DNA of 64,000 bases from Paraburkholderia sp. DHOC27. GTDB taxonomy: Bacteria > Pseudomonadota > Gammaproteobacteria > Burkholderiales > Burkholderiaceae. The notes beneath the pieces are model-generated. The model was given only the letters and a program-made list of their open reading frames with translations. It made no database searches and was not told the origin of the DNA. The stretch is from assembly GCF_003429005.1 (NCBI RefSeq), contig NZ_QVQV01000006.1, forward strand, positions 310,001 to 374,000, read 5' to 3'. How positions within the stretch are numbered: the stretch's first letter is position 1; every line of letters begins with the position of its first letter. Of this stretch, positions 1 to 7,577 are shown piece after piece. The position numbers and the translations under genes were made by a program.

Positions 1-212
1 AGGAGCATGCGCGCCTGCGTCGCGACGATTTCAGGGTCGAGTCCGGTCACTTCGTCGCAGCTTGCCGAGTCGCGCACCGTGTAGCCGGTGAGGACGCTGA
101 CCCCGTGACATCCCATGCTGGCGAGCGTCATCAGGTCTGCTTGCAGGCCGGAGCCGCCCGTCGGGTCGGAGAGGCCGAAGGTGAGTACGATCGGAGGAGT
201 GTCGCTGGGCAT
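1..212 (-). CDS. thiD: Hydroxymethylpyrimidine/phosphomethylpyrimidine kinase ThiD, N-terminal part
   Basis: The first 70 residues are inside the window; the gene runs off its left edge. The family phosphorylates 4-amino-5-hydroxymethyl-2-methylpyrimidine twice, in the cytoplasm, to feed thiamine synthesis. The N-terminus shows the ribokinase-fold signature of this family: an 'LTFGLSDPTGGSGLQADL' stretch (about residues 10-27) followed by 'ASMGCHGVSVLTGYTVRDS'. The start is the ATG on the minus strand at 210-212; the coding frame stays open to the window edge. It is divergent from the rubredoxin gene, so the 282-bp spacer should hold both promoters. Family identity is clear from the motif; only the C-terminal two thirds cannot be checked. 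Confidence 0.9.
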   Translation of the reverse strand, partial: MPSDTPPIVLTFGLSDPTGGSGLQADLMTLASMGCHGVSVLTGYTVRDSASCDEVTGLDPEIVATQARML

Positions 213-494
213 GAAGATGGTTGGCAGGAAATGAGCAGATGTAAGCGCGCACTGGGCGCGTAGTCGGCTCAATTATGCGGCCTAAAGCGCTGCGGAGGCG
301 TTTTTTCGCACCGCGATGACGCTTTGCGCGTGGTTTGGACCTCATGCCGCCTGCGACGTGGTCGGCAACCGCCAGCTATCGGGCAACCGGCCGGTAGTGC
401 GGCAGGTTGCGACTTTTCGATTGCTAGGCATTAGGGCGGCAACACGGTACCATCATGGCTCTCGTTTCAACGCCCTTTTTGACGCGACACACGA

Positions 495-665
495 ATGGAA
501 TACAGAAGCTGGATGTGCCTGATCTGCGGCTGGATCTACGATGAAGAAGCCGGTCTGCCAGATGAAGGAATCGCGCCGGGCACGCGTTGGGAGGATGTTC
601 CCATTAACTGGACTTGTCCCGAGTGCGGCGCGCGCAAGGAAGACTTCGAGATGGTCCAGATCTGA
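495..665 (+). CDS. rubA: Rubredoxin
   Basis: This is a 56-residue protein, the usual rubredoxin length. Four iron ligands are visible in two C-x-x-C knuckles: C8/C11 (CLICGWIYDEEAG) and C41/C44 (CPECGARKEDF). The conserved segment 'GIAPGTRWEDVPINWTCP' lies between them. Rubredoxins are small cytoplasmic one-electron carriers with a single Fe(Cys)4 centre; the redox partner here is not evident from the neighbours. The ATG at 495 is the only start in frame that gives the canonical N-terminus (MEYRSWMCLICG). Position between thiD and a hypothetical gene is the usual one in Burkholderia-type genomes as I recall them. The gene is too short for many ORF callers but the motif is unambiguous. Confidence 0.95.
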   Translation: MEYRSWMCLICGWIYDEEAGLPDEGIAPGTRWEDVPINWTCPECGARKEDFEMVQI

Positions 666-926
666 CCGTCTCGCAGCATGCGCGCTGGCGGCTGAGTCTG
701 GCTTGAGCGCGCAGGTTGGCGCCACGCCGGAGCTTTGGCATCGAGGCGCATCGCTTCGCGCGCATCACGCTGAATTGCCGGGTCCTGGGCCCGCGTGGCC
801 TTCACGGTAGTTCGTCATCGTACCCTCGCGGGGTCACGTGCTGCATGGCGTGAACGGCCGCGTATCGGTCGCCTGGCCGCCCGGCGGCCTGTCAGCAGCC
901 TGTGCCATCACTCACGCCGCTCGCTC

Positions 927-2372
927 ATGACCTCACAAACCGCCCCGTTATTGCCCGCTGAGTCTCTCGACGCCTTGCCCAACCCCCGCGGCGGCGCCGT
1001 GCGTCCGGCCGAACTGGCGCTCGCCGAAGCACAACTGGCGTTCGAGCAACGCGGTGACCTGGCGTCACCTCTGTTGCAGGCGGTGCGGGCGCTGCGCGAA
1101 GCAGGCTGGCCCAGCGCGCAGCGTTTTGCCGACATGCTCGTATTGGCGTCGCCACTCACGGTGGCGGACCCCGCTGACGAACCCAACGCCCGCGCGCTGT
1201 TTGCGCCAGCGCTGCACGATTTCCGGGCGGCCATCGGCCGTCACAATCTACGCGAGCTGTCCTGCTCTCCCACGCTGTTCGCCCATTACCACGCCCTGAG
1301 CGCGTTGATTGCAAAGCGCACGCCGGGCTTCACCGTCACCTTCGAAGATCTCGCGCTGCTGGCGCGGCCCGTGCCACCGGTCACGTTCAGTCCGCAGCCG
1401 GCCGAGCGCCTCGCTCATCTGCGCGCCCGCTACGAACGCGCGTTGCTGCCGGTGCTGCGAGCCCACTCCAGCGACGGCGCGGCCAGCGCGGCGGCGAGCG
1501 CCGCGATGCGCGCCGCACTCGATGAACTGGACGCATGCCTTGCCGAACTCGCCGGTCCTGATCCCTATGATTTCTGGCGCCTCGCTTCGGCCTGCGCCCG
1601 CGCGCTGCGCGTGAGCGGTCACTTAGCCGGGGATGCCGATGCACGGCGCTTTCACGCCCGCTGCAATCTGGCTTTCGCGGATCACGCGCGGGGCATGCCG
1701 CTGGCGTCGCGCTCGCTGGTGCGCAGCACGTTGGCGCTGTTGTGGCGCGATTACGCGCTTTTCGGCGCCGCAGCGGAGGACGCTGATCACGTGGAAGTGC
1801 TGCACGATTACGGCCTGACGGTCGACTGGCACGTCGCCGGCACACAGGATTCCGAGGTGCTCTGGGAGGCCGGCGCGGCTAGCGCCCAGGCATCCCAGAC
1901 GCAGCGCGGCGCGGCTGACTCGCTGGCGGTCCGCACACGCGAACTGGGCGTACTCACCGTGAACGCCCACGCGTATGAAGATTTTCTGCAGACGGCCGAT
2001 GCCTCGATTGCCGCGCTGGCGGAACACGCGCGCGCGGCGGGGCATCCAGAGAAGGCGGACCCAGGCGAAGCCTTGCAGGCGAGCGACGCCGCCTTCCGGC
2101 TCGGCGCGGCGGCCTGCGCGCTCGGCCTCGGGCACGTTGGGTTGCTCGCAGACGCGCTGGGCCTCGCATGGCGACGCCGGGCGCATGCAGGCGTATCGAC
2201 GCCCGCCGTGCGTGCGCATGTGATTGTCGAGCCGCCCAATGCGCGCTCGCTGGAGCAGGGCGCCGAGGCGTTGCGCGCCATGCTGCACACCATTGCAGCG
2301 GGCGTCGCGCCGCCGGACGGCAGCCTCGCCTTGACGACCTTGACGCGGGCCATCGAACAGGGCGTCGCGTAG
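927..2372 (+). CDS. Conserved protein of unknown function, 481 aa (possibly FimL/ChpA N-terminal-like)
   Basis: I do not recognise this family with certainty. The frame is open from 795, but the ATG at 927 is preferred because the 44 upstream residues are Arg-rich and look non-coding. The protein is Ala/Leu/Arg-rich and apparently all-helical, with no signal peptide or membrane segment, so it is probably cytoplasmic. Segments such as 'ALDELDACLAELAGPDPYDF' and 'RTRELGVLTVNAHAYEDFL' recall the histidine-phosphotransfer-like N-terminal region of ChpA/PilL and FimL from type IV pilus chemosensory systems. Rubredoxin is next to such a chemosensory cluster in some relatives, but that neighbour link is from memory. 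No kinase, CheW or receiver domain is present here. The codon usage is typical of the genome and the gene is very likely real. Confidence 0.75.
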   Translation: MTSQTAPLLPAESLDALPNPRGGAVRPAELALAEAQLAFEQRGDLASPLLQAVRALREAGWPSAQRFADMLVLASPLTVADPADEPNARALFAPALHDFRAAIGRHNLRELSCSPTLFAHYHALSALIAKRTPGFTVTFEDLALLARPVPPVTFSPQPAERLAHLRARYERALLPVLRAHSSDGAASAAASAAMRAALDELDACLAELAGPDPYDFWRLASACARALRVSGHLAGDADARRFHARCNLAFADHARGMPLASRSLVRSTLALLWRDYALFGAAAEDADHVEVLHDYGLTVDWHVAGTQDSEVLWEAGAASAQASQTQRGAADSLAVRTRELGVLTVNAHAYEDFLQTADASIAALAEHARAAGHPEKADPGEALQASDAAFRLGAAACALGLGHVGLLADALGLAWRRRAHAGVSTPAVRAHVIVEPPNARSLEQGAEALRAMLHTIAAGVAPPDGSLALTTLTRAIEQGVA

Positions 2373-2498
2373 GCCCGCGTACGCCTCGTTGGCCTCATGT
2401 AAGCACGTGATAGAGTGGCACTGTGCTCCGCTGCTTCTGCGATCGCGGCAAACCTGATCTGCCCTCGCTCAAAGCCCGCCATTCCGCATCGTCTTTGC

Positions 2499-2504
2499 TA
2501 AAAT
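2499..2504 (+). promoter_or_regulatory. Putative -10 element placing transcription start at or next to the yqgE ATG
   Basis: The sequence 'TTGCTAAAATCC' contains a TAAAAT hexamer whose last base is only 7 bp before the ATG at 2512. A sigma-70 start would then fall at about 2511-2512, which predicts a leaderless or nearly leaderless message. No Shine-Dalgarno sequence precedes the ATG, consistent with this. No good -35 box is seen at the right distance. Confidence 0.4.
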
Positions 2505-2511
2505 CCGAACT

Positions 2512-3090
2512 ATGTCCAAGAGTACCGATCGCATCAATCTGACCAACCAGTTCCTGATCGCTATGCCCAGCATGGCCGATCCCACGTTTTCAGGAACGGT
2601 GGTCTACCTTTGCGATCACAGTGAGCGCGGTGCGCTCGGCCTCGTGATCAACCGGCCCACCGACATCGATCTGGAAGCGCTCTTCAGTCGCATCGACCTC
2701 AAGCTCGAAATCGAACCCCTGCTGCATGTCCCCGTTTACTTCGGCGGCCCGGTGCAAACCGAGCGCGGCTTCGTGCTGCACTATCCGAAAGACGGCAGCC
2801 CTTACACGTCGTCCATGTCGGTGCCGGGCGGTCTCGAGATGACCACGTCGAAAGATGTGCTCGAAGCCGTCGCCAGCGGCACGGGCCCGGAACGGTTTCT
2901 GCTCACGCTCGGCCACGCAGGTTGGGGCGCGGGCCAGCTCGAGGAAGAGATTTCGAAGAACGGCTGGCTCACTGTCGAAGCCGATCCGAAGATCGTGTTC
3001 GACGTGCCGGCCGAAGAACGCCTCGAAGCCGCTCTGGCTCTCCTCGGCATTTCCCTGTCCATGCTTTCGGGCGAAGCAGGTCACGCATGA
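2512..3090 (+). CDS. yqgE: YqgE/AlgH family protein (UPF0301)
   Basis: This 192-residue protein belongs to the YqgE/AlgH (DUF179, UPF0301) family; the length is usual. Recognisable family features are 'LTNQFLIAMPSMADPTFSGT' near the N-terminus (residues about 10-29), 'LGLVINRPTDIDLEAL' (about 43-58), 'YFGGPVQTERGFVLH', and 'LLTLGHAGWGAGQLEEEI' in the C-terminal half. The biochemical function of the family is not settled; AlgH has been linked to alginate control in Pseudomonas. It overlaps ruvX by four bases (ATGA), which indicates translational coupling, and yqgE-ruvX adjacency is widely conserved. No signal peptide or membrane segment is seen, so it is cytoplasmic. Confidence 0.93.
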   Translation: MSKSTDRINLTNQFLIAMPSMADPTFSGTVVYLCDHSERGALGLVINRPTDIDLEALFSRIDLKLEIEPLLHVPVYFGGPVQTERGFVLHYPKDGSPYTSSMSVPGGLEMTTSKDVLEAVASGTGPERFLLTLGHAGWGAGQLEEEISKNGWLTVEADPKIVFDVPAEERLEAALALLGISLSMLSGEAGHA

Positions 3091-3527
3091 GCAGTCCAGC
3101 CGGACGGGCAGCAACCTTGCTGGCGTTCGACTATGGCGAAAAACGGATTGGCGTGGCGGTGGGCAATTCGCTCACCAAAAGCGCACGGCCGCTCGTGGTG
3201 GTGCAAAACCGCAATCGGGAGTACCGCTTCGAGACGCTCGGCAAGCTGATTGCCGAGTGGAAGCCCGCCGTGCTGGTGGTCGGATTGCCGCTGCATCCAG
3301 ATGGTGCCCCGCACGAAATGACCCAACTCGCCAAACGCTTCGGCAATCAACTCAACGGGCGCTTCAACTTGCCGGTTACGTGGATCGACGAACGCTATTC
3401 GTCGGTCGAGGCCAAGGCCGAAATCCGCGCCGGCAATGGGCGCGCCGACATGCTCGATGCCGAGGCCGCCTGCATCATCCTCCAGCAGTATCTAGACGGG
3501 CTTCCCGACGATCATGAGTTCCATTGA
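3087..3527 (+). CDS. ruvX: RuvX/YqgF, putative Holliday junction resolvase (pre-16S rRNA nuclease)
   Basis: This 146-residue RNase H-like nuclease carries the family's catalytic motifs: 'LAFDYGEKRIGVAVGN' (first Asp, about residue 15), 'VLVVGLPLHPDG' in the middle strand, and 'WIDERYSSVEA' followed by 'DAEAACIILQQYL' with the C-terminal Asp/Glu ligands. E. coli YqgF is essential and is involved in 5'-end maturation of pre-16S rRNA; a Holliday-junction activity has also been proposed. The ATG at 3087 overlaps the yqgE stop (ATGA), and upstream in-frame sequence inside yqgE has no family similarity. It overlaps pyrR by 14 bp, so yqgE-ruvX-pyrR is read as one tightly packed unit. Confidence 0.95.
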   Translation: MSSPAGRAATLLAFDYGEKRIGVAVGNSLTKSARPLVVVQNRNREYRFETLGKLIAEWKPAVLVVGLPLHPDGAPHEMTQLAKRFGNQLNGRFNLPVTWIDERYSSVEAKAEIRAGNGRADMLDAEAACIILQQYLDGLPDDHEFH

Positions 3528-4050
3528 CGCCGAAGCGCTGTATCGCGCCGTGCTCGAACAGCTTCGTGCGGCTTATGGCGAAGCGTTCGCGGATGACGCC
3601 AACGGCCCGGTACTGGTCGGCATCTATAGCGGCGGCGTGTGGCTCGCCGGGCGTCTGGCGCGTGATCTGAATGCGCGTGCGTTCGGCGTCGTCAATGTGG
3701 CGCTGCATCGCGACGACTACGCGAAGAAAGGCCTGCACGCGCAGGCCAGCCCGACCTCGCTGCCATTCGACGTCAGCAGGCGTCGCATCGTGCTGGTCGA
3801 CGACGTGCTATTTACCGGCCGCACGGTGCGCGCCGCGCTCAACGAGTTATACGACTATGGACGGCCCGTCGCGGTGGAACTCGCGGTGCTCGCCGATCGC
3901 GGTGGCCGCGAGCTGCCGGTAGCGGCGCGCTTCGTGGGCGGCGTGATCGAGGTGCCCGCGGATGCCAACCTCGTGCTGGCACGCGAAGCGGACGCCGCAG
4001 ATCCAGCCGGCGAGCGCTTCACCTTCCACACCGAAATACGCACGGATTGA
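3514..4050 (+). CDS. pyrR: PyrR, pyr operon regulator / uracil phosphoribosyltransferase
   Basis: This 178-residue PRTase-fold protein has the 13-residue PRPP-binding loop 'VLVDDVLFTGRTVRAAL' at about residues 93-109, together with 'LVGIYSGGVWLAGRLARDL' and 'HRDDYAKKG', which is the PyrR pattern. PyrR binds UMP/UTP and PRPP. In Gram-positives it controls pyr attenuation through an RNA leader; in proteobacteria direct RNA control is less certain, and the protein also has uracil phosphoribosyltransferase activity. It is placed directly upstream of pyrB, with 166 bp between them that contain a small GC hairpin (4115-4128). It overlaps ruvX by 14 bp. Confidence 0.94.
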   Translation: MSSIDAEALYRAVLEQLRAAYGEAFADDANGPVLVGIYSGGVWLAGRLARDLNARAFGVVNVALHRDDYAKKGLHAQASPTSLPFDVSRRRIVLVDDVLFTGRTVRAALNELYDYGRPVAVELAVLADRGGRELPVAARFVGGVIEVPADANLVLAREADAADPAGERFTFHTEIRTD

Positions 4051-4114
4051 GCGCAGCGACGCGGCAAGTCCGGTAACGTGCTGTAGAGGCGTCGTGCCGC
4101 CACGATGTGATGAT

Positions 4115-4128
4115 GGCCGCAAACGGCC
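4115..4128 (+). other. Small GC-rich hairpin in the pyrR-pyrB spacer
   Basis: A perfect 5-bp stem (GGCCG / CGGCC) with a CAAA loop lies about 90 bp upstream of pyrB. It is not followed by a T run, so it is not a classic terminator. It could be part of a leader structure for pyrB control by PyrR or UTP, but nothing more specific can be read from the sequence. Confidence 0.25.
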
Positions 4129-4216
4129 GCGAGAGAGACAGCAGCGCAACCGGGCGCTTCGCGCGCGATCCACGCAGGCTTGTTCAAACCTTGTACACGT
4201 TTGACTCAGGTAGACC

Positions 4217-5254
4217 ATGACCACTGCCACCCCGGCTTCCCAAGGCTCCCCCAGCAGCGACGGCGCCGGCACCTCCGAACGCTTCCGCTACGGTTTCCTG
4301 AAGGGCAATCCGCAGCTCACGAAAAACGGGGAGCTGAAACATTTGCTGAGCATCGACGGCCTGCCGCGCAGGATCGTGGATCACATCCTCGATACGGCCA
4401 CGCAGTTTGTCAGCGTGGCCGATCGTGAGGTCAAGAAAGTGCCGCTGTTGCGCGGCAAGTCCGTGTTCAACCTGTTCTTCGAAAACTCGACGCGCACCCG
4501 CACCACCTTCGAAATCGCCGCCAAGCGTCTGTCCGCGGACGTCATCAATCTGAACATCAACGCGTCCTCGACTAGCAAGGGCGAATCGCTGCTGGACACG
4601 ATCAACAACCTCTCTGCGATGCACGCGGACATGTTCGTCGTGCGTCACGCCTCGAGCGGCGCGCCGTACCTGATTGCCGAACACTGCGCGCCGCACGTGC
4701 ATGTGATCAATGCCGGTGATGGGCGTCACGCACACCCCACCCAGGGTCTGCTCGACATGTACACGATTCGTCACTACAAGAAGGACTTTACGAATCTGCG
4801 CGTGGCGATTGTGGGCGATATCCTGCATTCGCGGGTGGCGCGTTCGGATATCCATGCGCTGACTACGCTCGGCGTGCCCGAGGTGCGCGCAATTGGCCCG
4901 CGTACCTTGTTGCCAGGCGGTCTCGAACAGATGGGCGTGCGCGTGTTTCACAACCTCGACGAAGGGCTGAAAGACGTCGACGTCATCATCATGCTGCGCT
5001 TGCAGAACGAGCGCATGAGCGGTGCGCTGTTGCCGTCGGCGCAGGAATACTTCAAGAGCTGGGGCTTGACGCCGGAACGGCTCGCGCTGGCGCAGCCCGA
5101 CGCCATCGTCATGCATCCGGGGCCGATGAACCGGGGCGTGGAAATCGATTCGCAGGTGGCCGACGGACCGCAGTCCGTCATTCTGAATCAGGTGACGTTC
5201 GGCATTGCGGTGCGCATGGCAGTGATGGGGATCGTCGCGGGCAACCATGACTGA
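4217..5254 (+). CDS. pyrB: Aspartate carbamoyltransferase catalytic chain PyrB
   Basis: This 345-residue enzyme condenses carbamoyl phosphate with aspartate in pyrimidine synthesis. The carbamoyl-phosphate loop 'FFENSTRTRTTFE' is at about residues 87-99, the 'SSTSKGESLLDT' loop with the catalytic Ser/Lys follows, and 'DGRHAHPTQGLLDMYTI' and 'VGDILHSRVARSD' are present. STRTR is about 38 residues further in than in E. coli PyrB. An N-terminal extension of this kind is typical of class A ATCases (for example in Pseudomonas), which form a dodecamer with an inactive dihydroorotase-like partner and bind nucleotide effectors on the extension. The next gene encodes exactly such a partner. No pyrI is present. 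Confidence 0.96.
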   Translation: MTTATPASQGSPSSDGAGTSERFRYGFLKGNPQLTKNGELKHLLSIDGLPRRIVDHILDTATQFVSVADREVKKVPLLRGKSVFNLFFENSTRTRTTFEIAAKRLSADVINLNINASSTSKGESLLDTINNLSAMHADMFVVRHASSGAPYLIAEHCAPHVHVINAGDGRHAHPTQGLLDMYTIRHYKKDFTNLRVAIVGDILHSRVARSDIHALTTLGVPEVRAIGPRTLLPGGLEQMGVRVFHNLDEGLKDVDVIIMLRLQNERMSGALLPSAQEYFKSWGLTPERLALAQPDAIVMHPGPMNRGVEIDSQVADGPQSVILNQVTFGIAVRMAVMGIVAGNHD

Positions 5255-5326
5255 TCGGCCGGAAGTCACGCAAGGCAACCCGCCTCACGAGAGAACACGC
5301 AACACGCAACACAACCAGGGCAGCGC

Positions 5327-6604
5327 ATGCAGATTCACATTCAAGGCGGCACGCTGATCGACCCCGCGGCCGGCACCGAACAGCAGCAGGACGTCTTCAT
5401 TGCGAAGGGCAGGATCGTCGCGCTCGGTCACGCGCCCGCCGATTTCCACGCGGACCGGACCATCGACGCTAGCGGGCTTTGCATCGCGCCCGGCCTGGTC
5501 GATCTGGCCGCGCGGCTGCGCGAGCCGGGCCACGAACACCGGGCGACGCTCGAATCCGAAATGGCCGCCGCGCTCGCGGGCGGCGTGACGACGCTCGTGT
5601 GTCTGCCGGACACGGATCCCGTGCTGGACGAGCCTGGCCTCGTCGAAATGCTCAAGTTCCGCGCCCGCAATCTGAACCGGGCGCATGTGCATCCGCTGGG
5701 TGCGTTGACGGTCGGTTTGCAGGGGCAGGTCATCACGGAGATGGTCGAGCTGACCGAGGCGGGTTGCGTCGGCTTTTCGCAAGCGGACGTGCCGGTGATG
5801 GACACGCAGGTGCTGCTGCGCGCGCTGCAGTATGCGAACACCTATGGCTATACCGTGTGGCTGCGGCCCGTGGATGCGTTTCTCGGCAAAGGTGGCGTGG
5901 CGGCGAGCGGGCCGTTGGCCTCGCGGCTCGGCTTGTCGGGCGTGCCGGTGGCTGCCGAGACCATCGCGCTGCATACGATTTTTGAGCTGGTCCGCGTGAC
6001 GGGTGCGCGCGTGCATGTGTCGCATCTGTCGTCGGCGGCGGGCGTCGAGCTGATGCGCGCAGCGAAGGCCGAGGGCTTGCCGGTGACGTGCGATGTCACC
6101 GTGAACCATATCCACCTGATCGACCTGGACATCGGCTACTTCGATGCGCAGTTTCGCCTTGATCCACCACTGCGCTCGCAGCGTGATCGCGAAGCGATTC
6201 GCGCAGGACTGCTGGATGGCACCATCGACGCGATCTGTTCGGATCACACGCCCGTCGACGATGACGAAAAGCTGCTGCCGTTCGCCGAGGCGACGCCGGG
6301 TGCGACGGGCCTCGAACTGCTGCTCTCGCTGACCGTGAAATGGGCGCAGGAAACCGCGACACCGCTGGCAAAGGCGCTCAATCGCATCACGGCGGCGCCG
6401 GCTGACGTGCTGAAGCTGGACGCCGGACGCGTGGCGTTGGGCGCGGCGGCCGACCTGTGCATCTTCGACAGGAACACGCACTGGCACGTCGAGCCGCGTG
6501 CCTTGAAGAGTCAGGGGCACAATACGCCGTTTCTCGGCTATGAATTGCCGGCGCGCGTGCATGCGACGCTCGTGGCGGGGCAAGTGGTGTTCGAACGCGG
6601 CTGA
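5327..6604 (+). CDS. pyrC: Inactive dihydroorotase-like subunit PyrC' of the ATCase complex
   Basis: This 425-residue amidohydrolase-fold protein aligns end to end with class I dihydroorotases: N-terminal composite sheet ('IHIQGGTLIDPA'), the APGLVD entry to the barrel, 'HVSHLSSAAGVELMR', 'CDVTVNHIHL', 'CSDHTPVD' and a C-terminal 'ADLCIFD' sheet. The metal motif D-x-H-x-H-x-REPG is degenerate: residues 59-68 read DLAARLREPG, so both zinc-binding histidines are replaced (Ala61, Arg63). The catalytic region Asp-His of 'SDHTP' is kept. This matches PyrC'/PyrX, a structural and non-catalytic partner that stabilises class A aspartate carbamoyltransferase. A true pyrC must be elsewhere in the genome. 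It sits 72 bp after pyrB. Confidence 0.88.
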   Translation: MQIHIQGGTLIDPAAGTEQQQDVFIAKGRIVALGHAPADFHADRTIDASGLCIAPGLVDLAARLREPGHEHRATLESEMAAALAGGVTTLVCLPDTDPVLDEPGLVEMLKFRARNLNRAHVHPLGALTVGLQGQVITEMVELTEAGCVGFSQADVPVMDTQVLLRALQYANTYGYTVWLRPVDAFLGKGGVAASGPLASRLGLSGVPVAAETIALHTIFELVRVTGARVHVSHLSSAAGVELMRAAKAEGLPVTCDVTVNHIHLIDLDIGYFDAQFRLDPPLRSQRDREAIRAGLLDGTIDAICSDHTPVDDDEKLLPFAEATPGATGLELLLSLTVKWAQETATPLAKALNRITAAPADVLKLDAGRVALGAAADLCIFDRNTHWHVEPRALKSQGHNTPFLGYELPARVHATLVAGQVVFERG

Positions 6605-6665
6605 GGGTCGCTGCTGAATGCCACAAAACTTTGCTACAACGTTTCCAAGGTCTTAATCGAACTTA

Positions 6666-6717
6666 CCCTGACCAACGCGCCTGACCAACTCGCCTGACCA
6701 TCGCGCCTGACCACGAT
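6666..6717 (+). repeat. Four tandem copies of a 13-bp unit upstream of plsC
   Basis: Four head-to-tail units of 13 bp share the core CCTGACCA: 6666-6678, 6679-6691, 6692-6704 and 6705-6717. They differ only in the last four or five bases of each unit. The array ends 20 bp before the plsC start codon, so it lies in the leader of that gene. Short arrays like this can change copy number by slippage. Confidence 0.85.
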
Positions 6718-6737
6718 ACACACGGAACACTCGAACA

Positions 6738-7577
6738 ATGAAGCTCGTCTTTCGCAAAGCCCGGCTGTTTGCTCATCTGCTGCACGGCATGTGGACGGTC
6801 GCCACGCGCTTTTCGCGCGCCACGCCGGCACAGCGGGAAGCGCTGAACCGCGCATGGTCGCTGAAGATGCTGCGGCTGTGCGGCATGCGCCTCGTGGTCC
6901 ACAACGACAGCGCGCGTCTCGATGCCGGCGCGCTGGTGGTGGCGAACCACATTTCGTGGATCGACATCTACGTGATCAACGCGTGGCGGCCGACGCCGTT
7001 CGTCTCGAAGGCCGAGGTGCGGCAATGGCCCGTGGTGGGATGGCTCGCGCAACAGCTCGGCACCGTGTTCATCCAGCGCGAAAAGCGCAGCGACGCGAAG
7101 CGCATCATGCACGAACTGTCCGATCGCCTGAGCGCGGGTGAATTGATGTGTGTGTTTCCCGAAGGCACGACGTCCAGCGGACTCACGCTGCTGCCGTTTC
7201 ACTCGAACATGTTCCAGGCGGCCGTCTCCGCCGCGTGCCCGGTGCAACCGATCTGCCTGATGTACGAAGACGGGCAGGGCCGGCAATCCACGGCGCCGGC
7301 GTACATCGACGAGCTTTCGCTGGCCGACTCGCTGGATGCGCTGCTGCGCGGCGGTCCGCTGACGGCACATGTGTATGTGGGCGAAGCGCTCGCCCCTGGC
7401 GCGGATCGGCGCACGCTGGCCGCGCAAGCACAGGCTTCGGTGGAGGCGGCCTTGGGCGAACTGCAAGGCAATGGCGCCCGCGTGACGGATGCAGCTAAAG
7501 CCGCGCTGCCGGTCGAGACATTGGCCAACGACAACACGCTGCTCGACAGCATCGACCAGCGCGGCCGTTCGGCCTAG
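6738..7577 (+). CDS. plsC: 1-acyl-sn-glycerol-3-phosphate acyltransferase (PlsC family)
   Basis: This 279-residue lysophosphatidic acid acyltransferase-type protein has the catalytic H-x4-D box 'NHISWID' (His71, Asp76) and the phosphate/glycerol-binding 'FPEGTTSSG' (about residues 140-148). A hydrophobic N-terminal stretch suggests inner-membrane association. The family transfers an acyl chain to the sn-2 position of lysophosphatidate in phospholipid synthesis; some relatives act on ornithine lipids or other acceptors, so the exact substrate is inferred. The start at 6738 follows a 13-bp tandem repeat array. It is convergent with the apaH-like gene and their 3' ends overlap by 4 bp (7574-7577), leaving no room for a terminator between them. 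Confidence 0.88.
   Translation: MKLVFRKARLFAHLLHGMWTVATRFSRATPAQREALNRAWSLKMLRLCGMRLVVHNDSARLDAGALVVANHISWIDIYVINAWRPTPFVSKAEVRQWPVVGWLAQQLGTVFIQREKRSDAKRIMHELSDRLSAGELMCVFPEGTTSSGLTLLPFHSNMFQAAVSAACPVQPICLMYEDGQGRQSTAPAYIDELSLADSLDALLRGGPLTAHVYVGEALAPGADRRTLAAQAQASVEAALGELQGNGARVTDAAKAALPVETLANDNTLLDSIDQRGRSA

Noticed and set aside
4184..6583. Long minus-strand frames opposite pyrB and pyrC' (364 and 432 codons)
   Set aside because: They mirror the codon structure of the real genes, are rich in His and Arg and match no family, whereas the plus strand carries clear pyrimidine enzymes.
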